The notes beneath the pieces are model-generated. The model did not search any database, was not told where the DNA came from, and saw only the letters and a program-made list of their open reading frames with translations. A DNA stretch of 64,000 nt from positions 4,154,001 through 4,218,000 of the forward strand of contig NZ_CP114280.1 in the NCBI RefSeq assembly GCF_029635795.1, in the 5' to 3' direction. The DNA comes from Dickeya lacustris. GTDB taxonomy: Bacteria; Pseudomonadota; Gammaproteobacteria; Enterobacterales; Enterobacteriaceae. Every line of letters starts with the position of its first letter. Position 1 is the stretch's first letter. Shown here one piece after another: positions 1 through 9,863 of this stretch. Position numbers and translations under genes: made by a program.

Positions 1-1010
<1,010 letters not shown>

Positions 1011-1084
1011 TTAACGGAGCCGGAGCCGCGCGATCGACACAAGAATGAGATTCACGGGAGATGGCAATAGTATGGGTTGTCTCT

Positions 1085-1093
1085 GCGGATAAC
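1085..1093 (-). promoter_or_regulatory. Possible auxiliary lac half-operator
   Basis: The nine bases GCGGATAAC match the core and right arm of the lac operator, 27 bp downstream of the full operator inside the lacZ leader. The other arm does not match, so it is at best a weak second LacI site. Confidence 0.25.
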
Positions 1094-1111
1094 GAAACAG
1101 AGAAAATGAAA

Positions 1112-1132
1112 AATTGTTATCCGCTCACAATT
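1112..1132 (-). promoter_or_regulatory. lacO: lac operator, identical to E. coli O1
   Basis: On the reverse strand these 21 bases are the E. coli lac O1 sequence without a mismatch (AATTGTGAGC followed by GGATAACAATT). It lies between lacI and lacZ, 119 bp before the lacZ start. The LacI recognition helix in this window (YQTVSRV) is also the E. coli one, so repressor and operator are a matched pair. Confidence 0.95.
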
Positions 1133-1138
1133 GCGGTT

Positions 1139-1168
1139 GAGGATCGTCGGTTAGCGCAATGGAGTAAA
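1139..1168 (-). promoter_or_regulatory. lac promoter (positions by E. coli spacing)
   Basis: Reading toward lacZ, a -35 element TTTACT (1168-1163) is followed after 18 bp by ATCCTC at the -10 position (1144-1139), then 6 bp before the operator. The spacing 6/18/6/6 equals that of the E. coli lac promoter. The -35 differs from E. coli TTTACA by one base; the -10 hexamer is poor, so promoter strength or the exact -10 is uncertain. Confidence 0.5.
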
Positions 1169-1185
1169 GGAATGGCGCGGCGGAA

Positions 1186-1201
1186 AGCGGGGCGGATCAC
1201 A
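1186..1201 (-). promoter_or_regulatory. CRP half-site of the lac promoter
   Basis: TGTGA begins 33 bp before the TTTACT -35 element, the same distance as in E. coli lac. The right half (expected TCACA) is not conserved, so only one arm of the CRP site is seen. Confidence 0.4.
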
Positions 1202-1243
1202 AAATCAGCCCCTATAGTTGCTCTGGGCGATAGCGGTGCCGGG

Positions 1244-2350
1244 TTAGCGCTGTAACTGGCGCGCCAGCGCCATCAGTTGTTGCGCCACCTCGCCTGGCGA
1301 TGGCGACACCGCTTGCCACGGGGCGGTGGTCTGGCGTGCCACCAGCGAGGTTGCCAGTGTTAAGGGCGTCAGCGTTTGCGGGCGTTGCAGGTGTTTGACC
1401 AGCCGCTCGACGCTTTCGCGGCCAAGATGGGCAAAATCCTGCCGAATGGTGGTCAGCGGCGGCTGAAAGTAGGCGCTGTCCTGGGTATCGTCAAACCCGA
1501 TGACGCAGAGGTGCTCGGGAACGCGCAGGCCATGTTCATGGATGGCCCGCAGTACGCCGAGCGCCATTTGGTCGTTAGCCACTACGATAGCGCTGGGCTT
1601 TTCCGGGCCAGCCAGTAAGCGCTGCGCCTGTTGGTAGCCGGCGTGCGCACTCCAGTCGCCTTCGGCGACGGCGCAGGCGCGTAACTGATGCGCGGCCAGC
1701 GCCTGTAACCAGCCGTGATAACGTAAACGAGCAGAAACGGCACCGAGCGGGCCATTTAACAGCGCAATGCGCTGGTGCCCCAGCGCCACCAGATGGTCGA
1801 TGGCCAGTCGGGTGCCTTGTGCGGCATCAAACATAACGCTGGGCAAGGCGGCGTCAGGGTCGGTGTCGAGAAACAGCACCGGGGTGGTGGTACACAATTG
1901 CGCGATACGGGCGGCGGCCTCACGCTCCAGCGGCACGTTGATGATGATGCCATCCACCCGTTGTGACAGGAGCTCATTGACGGCAAGCTGCGTGTCGGCG
2001 AGGTGGGCGTCATTTGACTGAGACGCCGCTCCCTGAGCCGTGGGGCGTAGCATCGACATCACCACATTAAAGCCGTGTTCGCTGGCAGTGGTTTTAATCG
2101 CCGCCGCAATCTGCGAGGGGGCGTGCAGCGAGAGGTCGGTGGTGGCAAGCCCTATCGTGGCGGCGTGGCGGCGCGCCAGTTGCTGCGCGACGCGATTGGG
2201 CACGTAATGCAGTGCCGCCATCGCCTGTTCAACTTTCTCACGCGTGCGCGCGGAGACATGCGGGGCCTGATTGAGCACCCGCGATACCGTCTGATAAGAC
2301 ACGCCAGCGTGTTGTGCTACGTCATCAAGCGTGATGGGTTTTGTCTTCAT
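1244..2350 (-). CDS. lacI: Lactose operon repressor LacI
   Basis: A 368-residue LacI-family repressor (E. coli LacI is 360). The N-terminal helix-turn-helix reads DVAQHAGVSYQTVSRVLNQ, with the Tyr-Gln-Arg operator contacts of E. coli LacI; the hinge helix is PNRVAQQLA. The core follows E. coli LacI closely (LHAPSQI, DGTRL-type effector-domain segment as QGTRLAIDHLVALGHQRIALL, GDWSA, VANDQMALG, PPLTTIRQDF). The C-terminus ends in a leucine-rich stretch (QQLMALARQLQR) similar to the tetramerisation helix of E. coli LacI. It should bind the operator at 1112-1132 and release it with an allolactose-type inducer. It is transcribed in the same direction as lacZ and lies 93 bp after the racemase gene. 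Confidence 0.95.
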   Translation of the reverse strand: MKTKPITLDDVAQHAGVSYQTVSRVLNQAPHVSARTREKVEQAMAALHYVPNRVAQQLARRHAATIGLATTDLSLHAPSQIAAAIKTTASEHGFNVVMSMLRPTAQGAASQSNDAHLADTQLAVNELLSQRVDGIIINVPLEREAAARIAQLCTTTPVLFLDTDPDAALPSVMFDAAQGTRLAIDHLVALGHQRIALLNGPLGAVSARLRYHGWLQALAAHQLRACAVAEGDWSAHAGYQQAQRLLAGPEKPSAIVVANDQMALGVLRAIHEHGLRVPEHLCVIGFDDTQDSAYFQPPLTTIRQDFAHLGRESVERLVKHLQRPQTLTPLTLATSLVARQTTAPWQAVSPSPGEVAQQLMALARQLQR

Positions 2351-2443
2351 GCGGTTTTGCTTCCGGGCTTTCTGTCTGGGTCATCTGGCAGCATCATAAC
2401 CCATGCCGGGAAGCATACCCATAGCGCTGACGGCGCAGCCACA

Positions 2444-3160
2444 TCATGCCGCCAGCGGCGACGAGGGTTGATGCCGGTAATACCAGTCCACGGTTTGGCG
2501 AATTAACGCTTCGGTGGCATCAAGGTAGTGCCCTGGGCTGGCCTGTACTTCTGGTGCCAGAATCAGCGGCAGCTCGGTGCAGGCCAGAATGATTTTTTCC
2601 ACACCACGCTGCTGTAGCGCCGCCGCCACCGGTAACAGCAGTGCGCGCGCTGCCGCTTCGTCACCGGCTTTGTAAGCATAAATGCTGCCCATCACCGCCT
2701 CTTGTTGTGCGGCATCGGGCAGTGTGCAGCGCACCTGTTGCGCGGCCAGCGCCTGCTGATAAATCCCGCCTTGCACCGTTGCGGTGGTTGCCAGAATCGC
2801 CACATGCTGCAAGCGTTGCGCCTGAACCTGCTGGCAGGCGGCATCAATAATACTCAGCATCTCCACCCGGCTGTGCCGCTTGAGTTCGGCAAACCAGTAG
2901 TGAGCGGTGTTGCAGGGCATAATAATGCAGGTTGCCCCGGCATTCTCCAGCACATACAGATACTCAATCATTTTTGCGAGCGGCGAGGCGCTGTGGTGAA
3001 GCAAACAGGCGGTGCGATCGGGAATATCGGGAATCGAGACTGCAATCGTCGGAATGTGCTCCTGATCTTTACGGGCGGGCGTGTGGCGGATGAGCTTTTG
3101 CATGGCATCCACCGTGGCTCCGGGGCCCATACCACCAAGAATGCCGATCACAGGGTTCAT
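2444..3160 (-). CDS. Aspartate/glutamate racemase family protein (RacD/YgeA-like)
   Basis: A 238-residue cofactor-independent amino acid racemase. The start at 3160 (MNPVIGILGGMGPGAT) is chosen over the longer frame because the family begins with this glycine-rich segment and a GAGGC ribosome binding site precedes it. Both catalytic cysteines are visible in their usual settings: MPCNTAH about residue 83 and ACTELP about residue 195. Such enzymes interconvert L- and D-aspartate or other amino acids in the cytoplasm for cell-wall or D-amino-acid metabolism; the substrate cannot be read from the sequence. A LysR regulator is transcribed divergently 155 bp away, and an amino-acid/dicarboxylate symporter follows that regulator, which suggests a small acidic-amino-acid module. 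Confidence 0.85.
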   Translation of the reverse strand: MNPVIGILGGMGPGATVDAMQKLIRHTPARKDQEHIPTIAVSIPDIPDRTACLLHHSASPLAKMIEYLYVLENAGATCIIMPCNTAHYWFAELKRHSRVEMLSIIDAACQQVQAQRLQHVAILATTATVQGGIYQQALAAQQVRCTLPDAAQQEAVMGSIYAYKAGDEAAARALLLPVAAALQQRGVEKIILACTELPLILAPEVQASPGHYLDATEALIRQTVDWYYRHQPSSPLAA

Positions 3161-3284
3161 GGACGTTGCCTCACTAAAAGAAAAAGGGGGGGGTGGAAAA
3201 ATCATCGCAATCAGCCGGGGAAATGTGAATTGCGAAATTCCCATCTGCTATGTATGTTTTGCATTATGAGTGCAGAGTTATGCG

Positions 3285-3290
3285 TATAAT
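3285..3290 (+). promoter_or_regulatory. Possible -10 element of the LysR gene
   Basis: A perfect TATAAT lies 26 bp before the start of the LysR gene in the divergent intergenic region. No convincing -35 is seen at 16-18 bp, as expected if an activator is needed. Confidence 0.4.
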
Positions 3291-3315
3291 GCGTGGTGAA
3301 ATCGAGGGGTGGTGA

Positions 3316-4212
3316 ATGCTAAATAATATTGAAACCAAATGGTTATATGATTTTATTGCGCTGGAAGCACATCGCAGTTTTACGCTGGCGGCAGAGACCC
3401 GCAACATCTCGCAATCCTCCTTTAGCCGCCGGATTCAGGCGCTGGAAGAGGCGGTGGGGTTCGCCTTATTCGATCGCGCCGCCCAACCGTTGCAGCTCAC
3501 GGAGCCCGGCAAAATTTTTCATGCCCATGTGCGCAACACGCTCGATGACCTCGAATACCAGATTCATAAACTGCACGGCGGCAGCCAGTATAAAAACCGG
3601 ATAACCATTGCCGCAGCCCACTCGCTATCGGTGTTTGTGATGCCGCACTGGCTGGCCGACGTTCCTGACCGGCAAGCGATGATTTTTGCCGTTGAGTCTA
3701 TCGACGTCGATGATGCCGTCCGTAATTTGAAGGAAGGGCGCAGTGATTTTATTTTCTCGTTTCATAATGAGGAGCTACTGTCTGACCCGTTTCGCCACAC
3801 GCCGATGATGGACTCGATGCTCTATCCGGTGTGTGCCTGCGATGCGGCGGGCAAACCGCTGTTTGACCTGAAAGCGTCTTCGCTGCCGTTACTCAATTAT
3901 ACCGACACCAGCTACATGGGGCGGCAGGTTAACCGCTATCTGGCCACACAGCCGCCGACGCGTTTTAGCGTCAATTTCGTCTCCTCGATGAGTGAATTGC
4001 TCAAACGCATGGCGATGCAAGGCCACGGCATTGCCTGGCTGCCGGATTACGCGATTCGTGACGAGCTGGCGCGCCGTGAACTGGTGGTGCTGAAACTGGA
4101 GCGGGCGGTGATGAAAATGCAGGTCTATTTATATCGGCTCGATGCGCGGCTGAATATGGCTTCCGAAGCCTTTTGGCGCATCATGCAGGCGCGTGCGCCG
4201 GAGCGTTTATGA
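3316..4212 (+). CDS. LysR-type regulator resembling HypT (YjiE)
   Basis: A 298-residue LysR-family regulator. The N-terminus NNIETKWLYDFIALE and the helix-turn-helix NISQSSFSRRIQALEEAVG match E. coli HypT, the hypochlorite-responsive regulator; similarity continues through the effector domain (IAAAHSLS, ESIDVDDAVRNLKEG, FIFSFHNEELL, LLNYTDTSYMGRQVNR, FVSSMSELLKRMAMQGHGIAWLPDYAI). A GAGGGG ribosome binding site precedes the ATG. It is divergent from the racemase gene, so it may control that gene rather than an oxidative-stress regulon; related HypT-like proteins could have other effectors. The methionines that matter in HypT would need an alignment to check. Confidence 0.8.
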   Translation: MLNNIETKWLYDFIALEAHRSFTLAAETRNISQSSFSRRIQALEEAVGFALFDRAAQPLQLTEPGKIFHAHVRNTLDDLEYQIHKLHGGSQYKNRITIAAAHSLSVFVMPHWLADVPDRQAMIFAVESIDVDDAVRNLKEGRSDFIFSFHNEELLSDPFRHTPMMDSMLYPVCACDAAGKPLFDLKASSLPLLNYTDTSYMGRQVNRYLATQPPTRFSVNFVSSMSELLKRMAMQGHGIAWLPDYAIRDELARRELVVLKLERAVMKMQVYLYRLDARLNMASEAFWRIMQARAPERL

Positions 4213-4250
4213 CGGCGATAACCGTTTCCTGAGCACCGGTAACGGAAACA

Positions 4251-4276
4251 AAAACAGCGGCCACAGCCGCTGTTTT
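4251..4276. terminator. Bidirectional terminator
   Basis: A perfect 11-bp stem AAAACAGCGGC / GCCGCTGTTTT with a four-base loop lies between two convergent genes. A-tract and T-tract on the two sides let it work in both directions. Confidence 0.85.
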
Positions 4277-4305
4277 GATAGCACGAATGATGCTAGCACA
4301 GGCTA

Positions 4306-5592
4306 TCACGCCTCTTGCCTGGCTTCCTGAAGCACCACGGCGTCATCGTCTTCCTCATCATCGGTCACGCCTTTTTCCAGGCTGGCGACAACCGCTGTGG
4401 AGATACTGTTGCCGATAACGTTGGTGGCGGTACGGCCCATATCGAGGAATTGGTCGATACCGAGAATCAGCAGAATGCCCGCTTCCGGCAGGTTAAACAT
4501 CGGCAGTGTTGCCGCCACCACCACCACCGAGGCGCGCGCCACGCCAGCCATACCTTTACTGGTTATCATCAGCGTCAGCAGAATCAGGATCTGCTGAGTC
4601 AGGCTCAGGTCAATGTTGTAAGCCTGAGCGATAAACAGAATGGCGAATGACTGGTACATCATGGAGCCGTCGAGGTTAAAGGAGTACCCGAGCGGCAGCA
4701 CGAAACTGGTGATTTTTTTCGGTACGCCAAAGCGGGTCAGCGCGTCCATGGTTTTCGGATAGGCTGACTCGCTGCTCGCCGTGGCGAAAGCCAGCATGGT
4801 TGGTTCGCGGATAAGGCGAGCGAGGTCTTTAATCGAGCGGCCAAGGAAGGCGTAACCGACCAGGAACAGCACGCTCCACAGCAGCGCCAGGCCGAGATAG
4901 AACTCGCCGATTAATTTACCGAAGTCATAAATCAGCCCCAGGCCCTGGGTGGTAATGGCGGAACCAATCGCGGCAAAGACGGCAATCGGTGCCAGCGCCA
5001 TCACGTAATCGGTGACGCGGAACATCACTTTGGCCAGTTCTTCAATGGTGGAGAGAATGAAATTAGCCTGCTTGTTGTGCTGGCGGACATACGCCATCGC
5101 CGAGCCAAAGAACAGCGAGAACACCAGAATTTGCAGAATTTCGTTGTTCGCCATCGCCTCGATGATGCTTTTCGGGAAGATATGGCTGATGAAGTTTTTC
5201 AGGGTAAACCCATCGGTGTTCAGGCCGGTGGTGACATGGTTTGTCGCGGCGACCAGATTCATACCGACGCCCGGCTGGAAGAAGTTTGCCAGCATCATGC
5301 CAATCAGCAGTGACAGAAAGGATGCGGTGATAAACCAGGTCATCGCTTTCAGGCCAACGCGACCTACCGCAGAGGAGTTGCCCATGCTCGCCAGACCGGA
5401 AACCAGTGTGGCAAACACCAGCGGGGCGATAATCATCTTGATAAGACGAAGGAAAATATCCGTCACCATATTAAAATAGGAGGCGACTTCCTTGGCGCGG
5501 GACGCATCAAGATACTGGTGGCACGCCCAGCCGATCAAAATACCGAGCACTATCGCCAGCATTATCTGTATTAATAACTTCTGCCTTTGCAT
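4306..5592 (-). CDS. Dicarboxylate/amino acid:cation symporter (GltP/DctA family)
   Basis: A 428-residue inner-membrane transporter of the DAACS (SDF) family. The start at 5592 (MQRQKLLIQIMLAIVLG) has a TGAGG ribosome binding site and removes a non-homologous extension. Family hallmarks are present: the first helix VLGILIGW, FLRLIKMIIAPLVFATLVSG, the re-entrant loop TASSESAYPKTMDAL, the PLGYSFNLDGSMMYQSFA motif, and the SKGMAGVARASVVVV loop. It imports glutamate, aspartate or C4-dicarboxylates with cations; the exact substrate is not clear. A second family member (gltP, 36626-37936) lies later in the window and is only moderately similar, so this is not a recent duplicate. It ends at the shared terminator. 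Confidence 0.9.
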   Translation of the reverse strand: MQRQKLLIQIMLAIVLGILIGWACHQYLDASRAKEVASYFNMVTDIFLRLIKMIIAPLVFATLVSGLASMGNSSAVGRVGLKAMTWFITASFLSLLIGMMLANFFQPGVGMNLVAATNHVTTGLNTDGFTLKNFISHIFPKSIIEAMANNEILQILVFSLFFGSAMAYVRQHNKQANFILSTIEELAKVMFRVTDYVMALAPIAVFAAIGSAITTQGLGLIYDFGKLIGEFYLGLALLWSVLFLVGYAFLGRSIKDLARLIREPTMLAFATASSESAYPKTMDALTRFGVPKKITSFVLPLGYSFNLDGSMMYQSFAILFIAQAYNIDLSLTQQILILLTLMITSKGMAGVARASVVVVAATLPMFNLPEAGILLILGIDQFLDMGRTATNVIGNSISTAVVASLEKGVTDDEEDDDAVVLQEARQEA

Positions 5593-6474
5593 ATAAACCT
5601 CATGTTGATGTATGTATTTCAGACAACACACAAGTCTTATTGTGGTGTAACGGCCTGCGCTGGCGCAGCCCTATACCCTGGGATGTTTGTGGGGTGTTGT
5701 GTCTGCCGGGCGGAATAGTACAACGAAATCGGATTTTTGCCCTTTTTTTCTGCTTATAAAATGAATTTCATCACTTAACAGGCATAAAACAGGGCTATTC
5801 CCATGCCTTTTATCGGTGAACCCCCTGCCTGCTCATCATTCCCGCTATTGTTTAATTTTTTATATTTCAATGCGTTATTTTTTACTGTGTTCGTCGGGAG
5901 GGCGGTTTTTGTATTAACCATAATATTTTCTTATATCTCGCATCGAGTCAGTAATAAATTCAATAATGACCGCTAAATTATTTATCCGCGTTAAACACAC
6001 TATTATTTGCTAATGACGCAGGTGATTAATAAATAGTAATCATTCTTTTTTTAGAAAATATTTATATCGCCCGTTGATGACGGCATTGGCCGTGACGAAT
6101 TAAAAATGACAAGTATTTTAATGACCTGCTTTAATATCGAATAATTGAAAATGGCGTGTTATTTTACGGCGTTCAATGTAATTAAAATGTTTATGCGGTG
6201 TTTATATAAAGTGCAAAGGTGAGGGGAAGCCGTCATGGCGCTTATCATTGCGCCAGAATATGTGGCGCTCGCGGAGCGCGTGACGCTGGCTGAAAGTTAT
6301 ACAAACAGGTAAATGGTTCTTATTATAATTCGCCCATGTCGTTCGAATGCTTGTCCGGTGAGCGGTTAGCGGATTTAGCACGATTCAGATCAAGCTATTG
6401 GTGAGGTGGCATGTCATTTCGTTGGTGAAGCTTTTACACTATTTCCCCAGCATATCTATGGAGATTAGATTACG
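5593..6474. other. Long AT-rich intergenic region before fhlA
   Basis: About 880 bp without a credible gene, clearly more AT-rich than its surroundings. It must hold the promoters of the leftward symporter and rightward fhlA. I see only small stems, such as GGCGC/GCGCC about 6239-6256 and GCGCTC/GAGCGC about 6265-6279. No sigma54 site was recognised. Confidence 0.5.
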
Positions 6475-8790
6475 GTGGTTATGGCGACACGACTGACAGA
6501 TTCCCCGTCCCGACTGTCCATTCTGTGGCAGGATGCCTTGCTGAAAGTGTCTCAGACGCTGCTGCAACAGCGTAGCCTGCCTGATTTGCTGCAAGCGCTT
6601 GATAGCATGTCGTTTTCCGTGGTGCGTTTTGGCCGCGTAAATTTGCTGCTGCTTGACCCGCTGCACAATCAGATGGCGTTTTATCGTCATGACCGCGCCA
6701 CGGGTCAGACGCAGCACAGCGATGATGCGCTGTTAATGGCCAGCGGCCCCGGTGCGATAGTGTGGGGCAGCCAGACGCCGTTGCACTGCGATCGTCTGCA
6801 TTTTCAGCGCGATTTCCCCCAACTGATTGACCAACCCGCCTATTGCGGTTTGAGTGATTACTATCAATGCCCGTTGCGAGGCAGCCACCGGGGGCTGGGT
6901 GGCGTGGAGTTTATCAAGACTGACGGCAGCCAGTTTACCGACAGCGAACTGGCGTTTTTCCAGGCGGTCGCTGGCGTGGTGGCGCTGGCGGTGGAAAACA
7001 TCCATGAGCGCGAACAGGTGCGGCGCGAAGAGGCGCTATTGCGTCATGAGCGCGATCATCTGCGCATTCTGGTGGATGTCACCAATACGGTGATTTCCAA
7101 GCTGGAGCTCAAAGCGCTGGCGCTGGAGGTGTCGCGTGAAATACACCGCTTCTTCGGCATCGATTTTATCGCGCTGGTATTAAAAGAGGCGGAAAACGAC
7201 AGCCGGGCGAAGTATTTCGCGGCGATTTATCCCGATAACCGGGTGCTGCAACCGGGGCAATCCCCCCATGCCGGTGCGCCGAAAACGGTGCAGGGCGAGG
7301 TGGATCGCGCCGGAATGCTGGCCGATGAGGTGATGGCGCACAACCAATACCAGTTGATAAGCTGCGATGAGCCTCACAACAGCAGCCAGCCAAGGCCGCT
7401 CGGACTGTTTTTTGATAGCGCGTTGTCTCACGCCTGTCTGTTGCCGCTGGCGTTTGGCAACCGGGTGCTGGGGGTGCTGGAACTGGCGCACCGCACCGCG
7501 CTGGCGGTCAGTGAGGCTGACTTGCGTCTGCTGCGCCAGATTGCCGCCCGTATCGCGATTGCGCTGGATAACGCACTGGCGTATGAGCAAATCACCCGCA
7601 TGAAAGACTCGCTGGTGCATGAAAATTTCTACCTGACCGAGCAGTTAACCGAGCACATTCACCAGCGTAGCGGCGATGAGTTTGGCGAGATTATTGGCCG
7701 CAGCGCGGCGATTCGTCAGGTGCTGGAGCAGGTGGAAATGGTCGCCGCCAGCGATAGCACGGTGCTGATTTTAGGTGAAACCGGCACCGGGAAAGAGTTG
7801 ATTGCCCGCGCCATTCATAGCCTGAGCCAGCGTAAGTCACAGCGCATGGTGAAAATGAACTGTGCCGCCATCCCTTCCGGTTTGCTGGAAAGTGACCTGT
7901 TTGGCCATGAGAAAGGTGCCTTTACCGGGGCGACCAGCCAGCGGCAGGGGCGCTTTGAACTGGCGGATAACAGCACGCTGTTTCTCGATGAGGTCGGCGA
8001 TATTCCGCTGGAGCTGCAACCCAAATTATTACGGGTGTTGCAGGAGCGGGAAATTGAACGGCTGGGCGGCAGCAAAGTGATTCCGGTGGATGTGCGGCTG
8101 ATTGCCGCCACCAATCGCGATCTCAAACAGATGGTGGCAGACAGAGAGTACCGCAGCGATCTCTACTACCGCCTGAATGTATTTCCTATCGTCATCCCGC
8201 CATTGCGCGAACGCCCGGAAGATATTCCGCTGCTGGTGAAATTTTTTACCCGCAAAATAGCCCGGCGTATGAACCGTACCATTGATAGCATTCCCAGTGA
8301 CATGCTGCGCCAGTTAAGCCGCCTGCCGTGGCCCGGCAATGTGCGCGAACTGGAAAATGTGGTGGAGCGTGCGGTGATCCTGACGCGCGGCACCACGCTT
8401 AATCTGCATATGGATGAGTTGCAGCACCATTTGTCGCCGCTGGATGTGCCGAAACCGGCCTCGCATCACATAACGGCTCATCCGCTTGCAGCGCATTCTG
8501 CTCCGCCCGTACATTCGGCCCCGTCAGCACATTCTGCTCCACCAGCATATTCTGCTCCGCCAGCCTATGCAGCCCCACCAGCGCAGGCGGCCGGGCAGGA
8601 TGAGCTTCAGCCATCGGCGGGCCAGGGCGAGTCGGAGCGAGATCGCATTATTCGGGTACTGCGTGAAACCAACGGCATCGTGGCGGGCCCGAAAGGGGCG
8701 GCGGCGCGACTGGGGCTAAAACGCACCACCTTGCTGTCACGGATGCAGCGTATGGGCATCTCCACCCGGGAAATCGAAGGGATTGCCTGA
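6475..8790 (+). CDS. fhlA: Formate hydrogenlyase transcriptional activator (FhlA/HyfR type, sigma54-dependent)
   Basis: A 771-residue enhancer-binding protein (E. coli FhlA is 692). Two N-terminal GAF-type sensor regions (about 1-180 and 195-380) correspond to the formate-sensing half of FhlA. The AAA+ domain has Walker A GETGTGKE about residue 435, the sigma54-contact loop GAFTGA about 481, [10 protein letters not shown] and the arginine-finger region. The C-terminal HTH ([24 protein letters not shown]) is almost the E. coli one. The GTG at 6475 is preferred because GGAG lies 11 bp upstream; ATG 6481 is the alternative. Between AAA+ and HTH lies an unusual Ala/Pro-rich linker made of HSAPP-like repeats (about 665-705). 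Expected targets are the sigma54 promoters before hydN, hyfA and hypC. The final 90 bp are duplicated downstream of a foreign insert. Confidence 0.93.
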   Translation: MVMATRLTDSPSRLSILWQDALLKVSQTLLQQRSLPDLLQALDSMSFSVVRFGRVNLLLLDPLHNQMAFYRHDRATGQTQHSDDALLMASGPGAIVWGSQTPLHCDRLHFQRDFPQLIDQPAYCGLSDYYQCPLRGSHRGLGGVEFIKTDGSQFTDSELAFFQAVAGVVALAVENIHEREQVRREEALLRHERDHLRILVDVTNTVISKLELKALALEVSREIHRFFGIDFIALVLKEAENDSRAKYFAAIYPDNRVLQPGQSPHAGAPKTVQGEVDRAGMLADEVMAHNQYQLISCDEPHNSSQPRPLGLFFDSALSHACLLPLAFGNRVLGVLELAHRTALAVSEADLRLLRQIAARIAIALDNALAYEQITRMKDSLVHENFYLTEQLTEHIHQRSGDEFGEIIGRSAAIRQVLEQVEMVAASDSTVLILGETGTGKELIARAIHSLSQRKSQRMVKMNCAAIPSGLLESDLFGHEKGAFTGATSQRQGRFELADNSTLFLDEVGDIPLELQPKLLRVLQEREIERLGGSKVIPVDVRLIAATNRDLKQMVADREYRSDLYYRLNVFPIVIPPLRERPEDIPLLVKFFTRKIARRMNRTIDSIPSDMLRQLSRLPWPGNVRELENVVERAVILTRGTTLNLHMDELQHHLSPLDVPKPASHHITAHPLAAHSAPPVHSAPSAHSAPPAYSAPPAYAAPPAQAAGQDELQPSAGQGESERDRIIRVLRETNGIVAGPKGAAARLGLKRTTLLSRMQRMGISTREIEGIA
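8486..8590 (+). repeat. Imperfect 15-bp coding repeats in fhlA
   Basis: Repeats of the type CAYTCTGCTCCRCCA encode a series of (H/Y)-S-A-P-P units in the linker of FhlA. The copies are imperfect. E. coli FhlA has a shorter, non-repetitive linker at this point. Confidence 0.8.
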
Positions 8791-8792
8791 TG
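8703..8792 (+). repeat. Left direct repeat (fhlA 3' end, att-like)
   Basis: These 90 bp, the last 88 bp of fhlA plus two bases, recur without a mismatch at 11231-11262 joined to 12488-12545, where the copy is split by an IS. The two copies flank a foreign two-gene segment, the pattern left by integration into a gene 3' end. Confidence 0.85.
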
Positions 8793-8846
8793 TATAAACC
8801 GGGGTTGGCGTCACCCGGTTTATGCGTCATTCGTCGTTATCAGCCT

Positions 8847-9863
8847 TTATATCGTCATACCTATCTGGGCTGCGATTTTAATGGCTAATTGTCGGAAATC
8901 TTTTCTTGCATCGCTGACGGCATTGGCATGACTGCCGATAGCGCCGTCGGCGGATGTCAGATTGAAAATGGGTTTGCGGTATTCCTGTGCCATCGGGATC
9001 AGACTACGGTAATGTTTGATGGTTGCCAGACAGTAAGGATCGGATTCTTGTTTCATCCCCTGAACAGGGTTCTCATTGAGGACTGCCGCACGATATACCG
9101 ACGGTATCCGTTGTACCCACTTATCATACGCTTTTACCGGGCGATCCAGGCGTACACCATGCTGTTGACACAGGTAGCCAATGGCCTGCATTTGCCCTGT
9201 AGGCAGACTGAAATCAGGATAATTGGCTGACTCAGGACTGTCTTTCCAGTTCTCCAGACGCTTGCGCCAAAGATTCTTCCAGCTTCTGAGAGTTGGCCCT
9301 AAGTTGCTCAGGCCTTGCAGTGAAAAGAGATCGGCTCCGAGTGGGATAGCAACATAATCCGTCGCCAGGAGTACCGAGCGATTAATTGCGCCCAGGTTAG
9401 GGCCGATATCAACCAGAATAATATCCGCTTGTACTTTTTCGGCGGCCATTTGCATGACCTGCCAAAATGCGGTCAATATCCGCATTGGCCGGTATAAATT
9501 GTTATCGGCCATGCTGTTTGGCCATTCAGATGAGAGTGCGTCTTCAAAACCCGATAACGCGACATCTCCAGGCAAAAGGTAAAGATCGGTAGTAATGTTT
9601 TGCAGATGTGGCTGAGTAATATCGCCAACTCCCGTCAACGGTTTTATGCATTGGTAAATGGTGGCACTGGAATGGCGGGCGCTCCAGATGTCTTCTATAG
9701 CATCTTCATCCAGAAAGGCCGCAGTGAGATTGGCCTGAGGATCCAGATCGGCGATTACCACTCTTTTCCTCAGGCTGGCAAACATCCATGCCAGGTGATA
9801 AATCAACGAGGTTTTGCCGACGCCGCCTTTGTTATTGAAGAATGTCAACACCGGAGTGCTCAT
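8847..9863 (-). CDS. ParA-like ATPase
   Basis: A 338-residue P-loop ATPase of the ParA/MinD class. The N-terminus has the deviant Walker A motif NNKGGVGKTSL (residues 10-20), then VVIADLDPQANLT (Walker A'), and DIILVDIGPNLGAIN as Walker B about residue 145-160. Its first codon overlaps the stop of the upstream AlbA-like gene in an ATGA junction, so the two are translated together. There is no ParB or centromere-like repeat in the insert, which argues against a simple plasmid partition role. It lies in the foreign insert behind fhlA. A function with its partner, for example in element maintenance or phage defence, is only a guess. Confidence 0.85.
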   Translation of the reverse strand: MSTPVLTFFNNKGGVGKTSLIYHLAWMFASLRKRVVIADLDPQANLTAAFLDEDAIEDIWSARHSSATIYQCIKPLTGVGDITQPHLQNITTDLYLLPGDVALSGFEDALSSEWPNSMADNNLYRPMRILTAFWQVMQMAAEKVQADIILVDIGPNLGAINRSVLLATDYVAIPLGADLFSLQGLSNLGPTLRSWKNLWRKRLENWKDSPESANYPDFSLPTGQMQAIGYLCQQHGVRLDRPVKAYDKWVQRIPSVYRAAVLNENPVQGMKQESDPYCLATIKHYRSLIPMAQEYRKPIFNLTSADGAIGSHANAVSDARKDFRQLAIKIAAQIGMTI

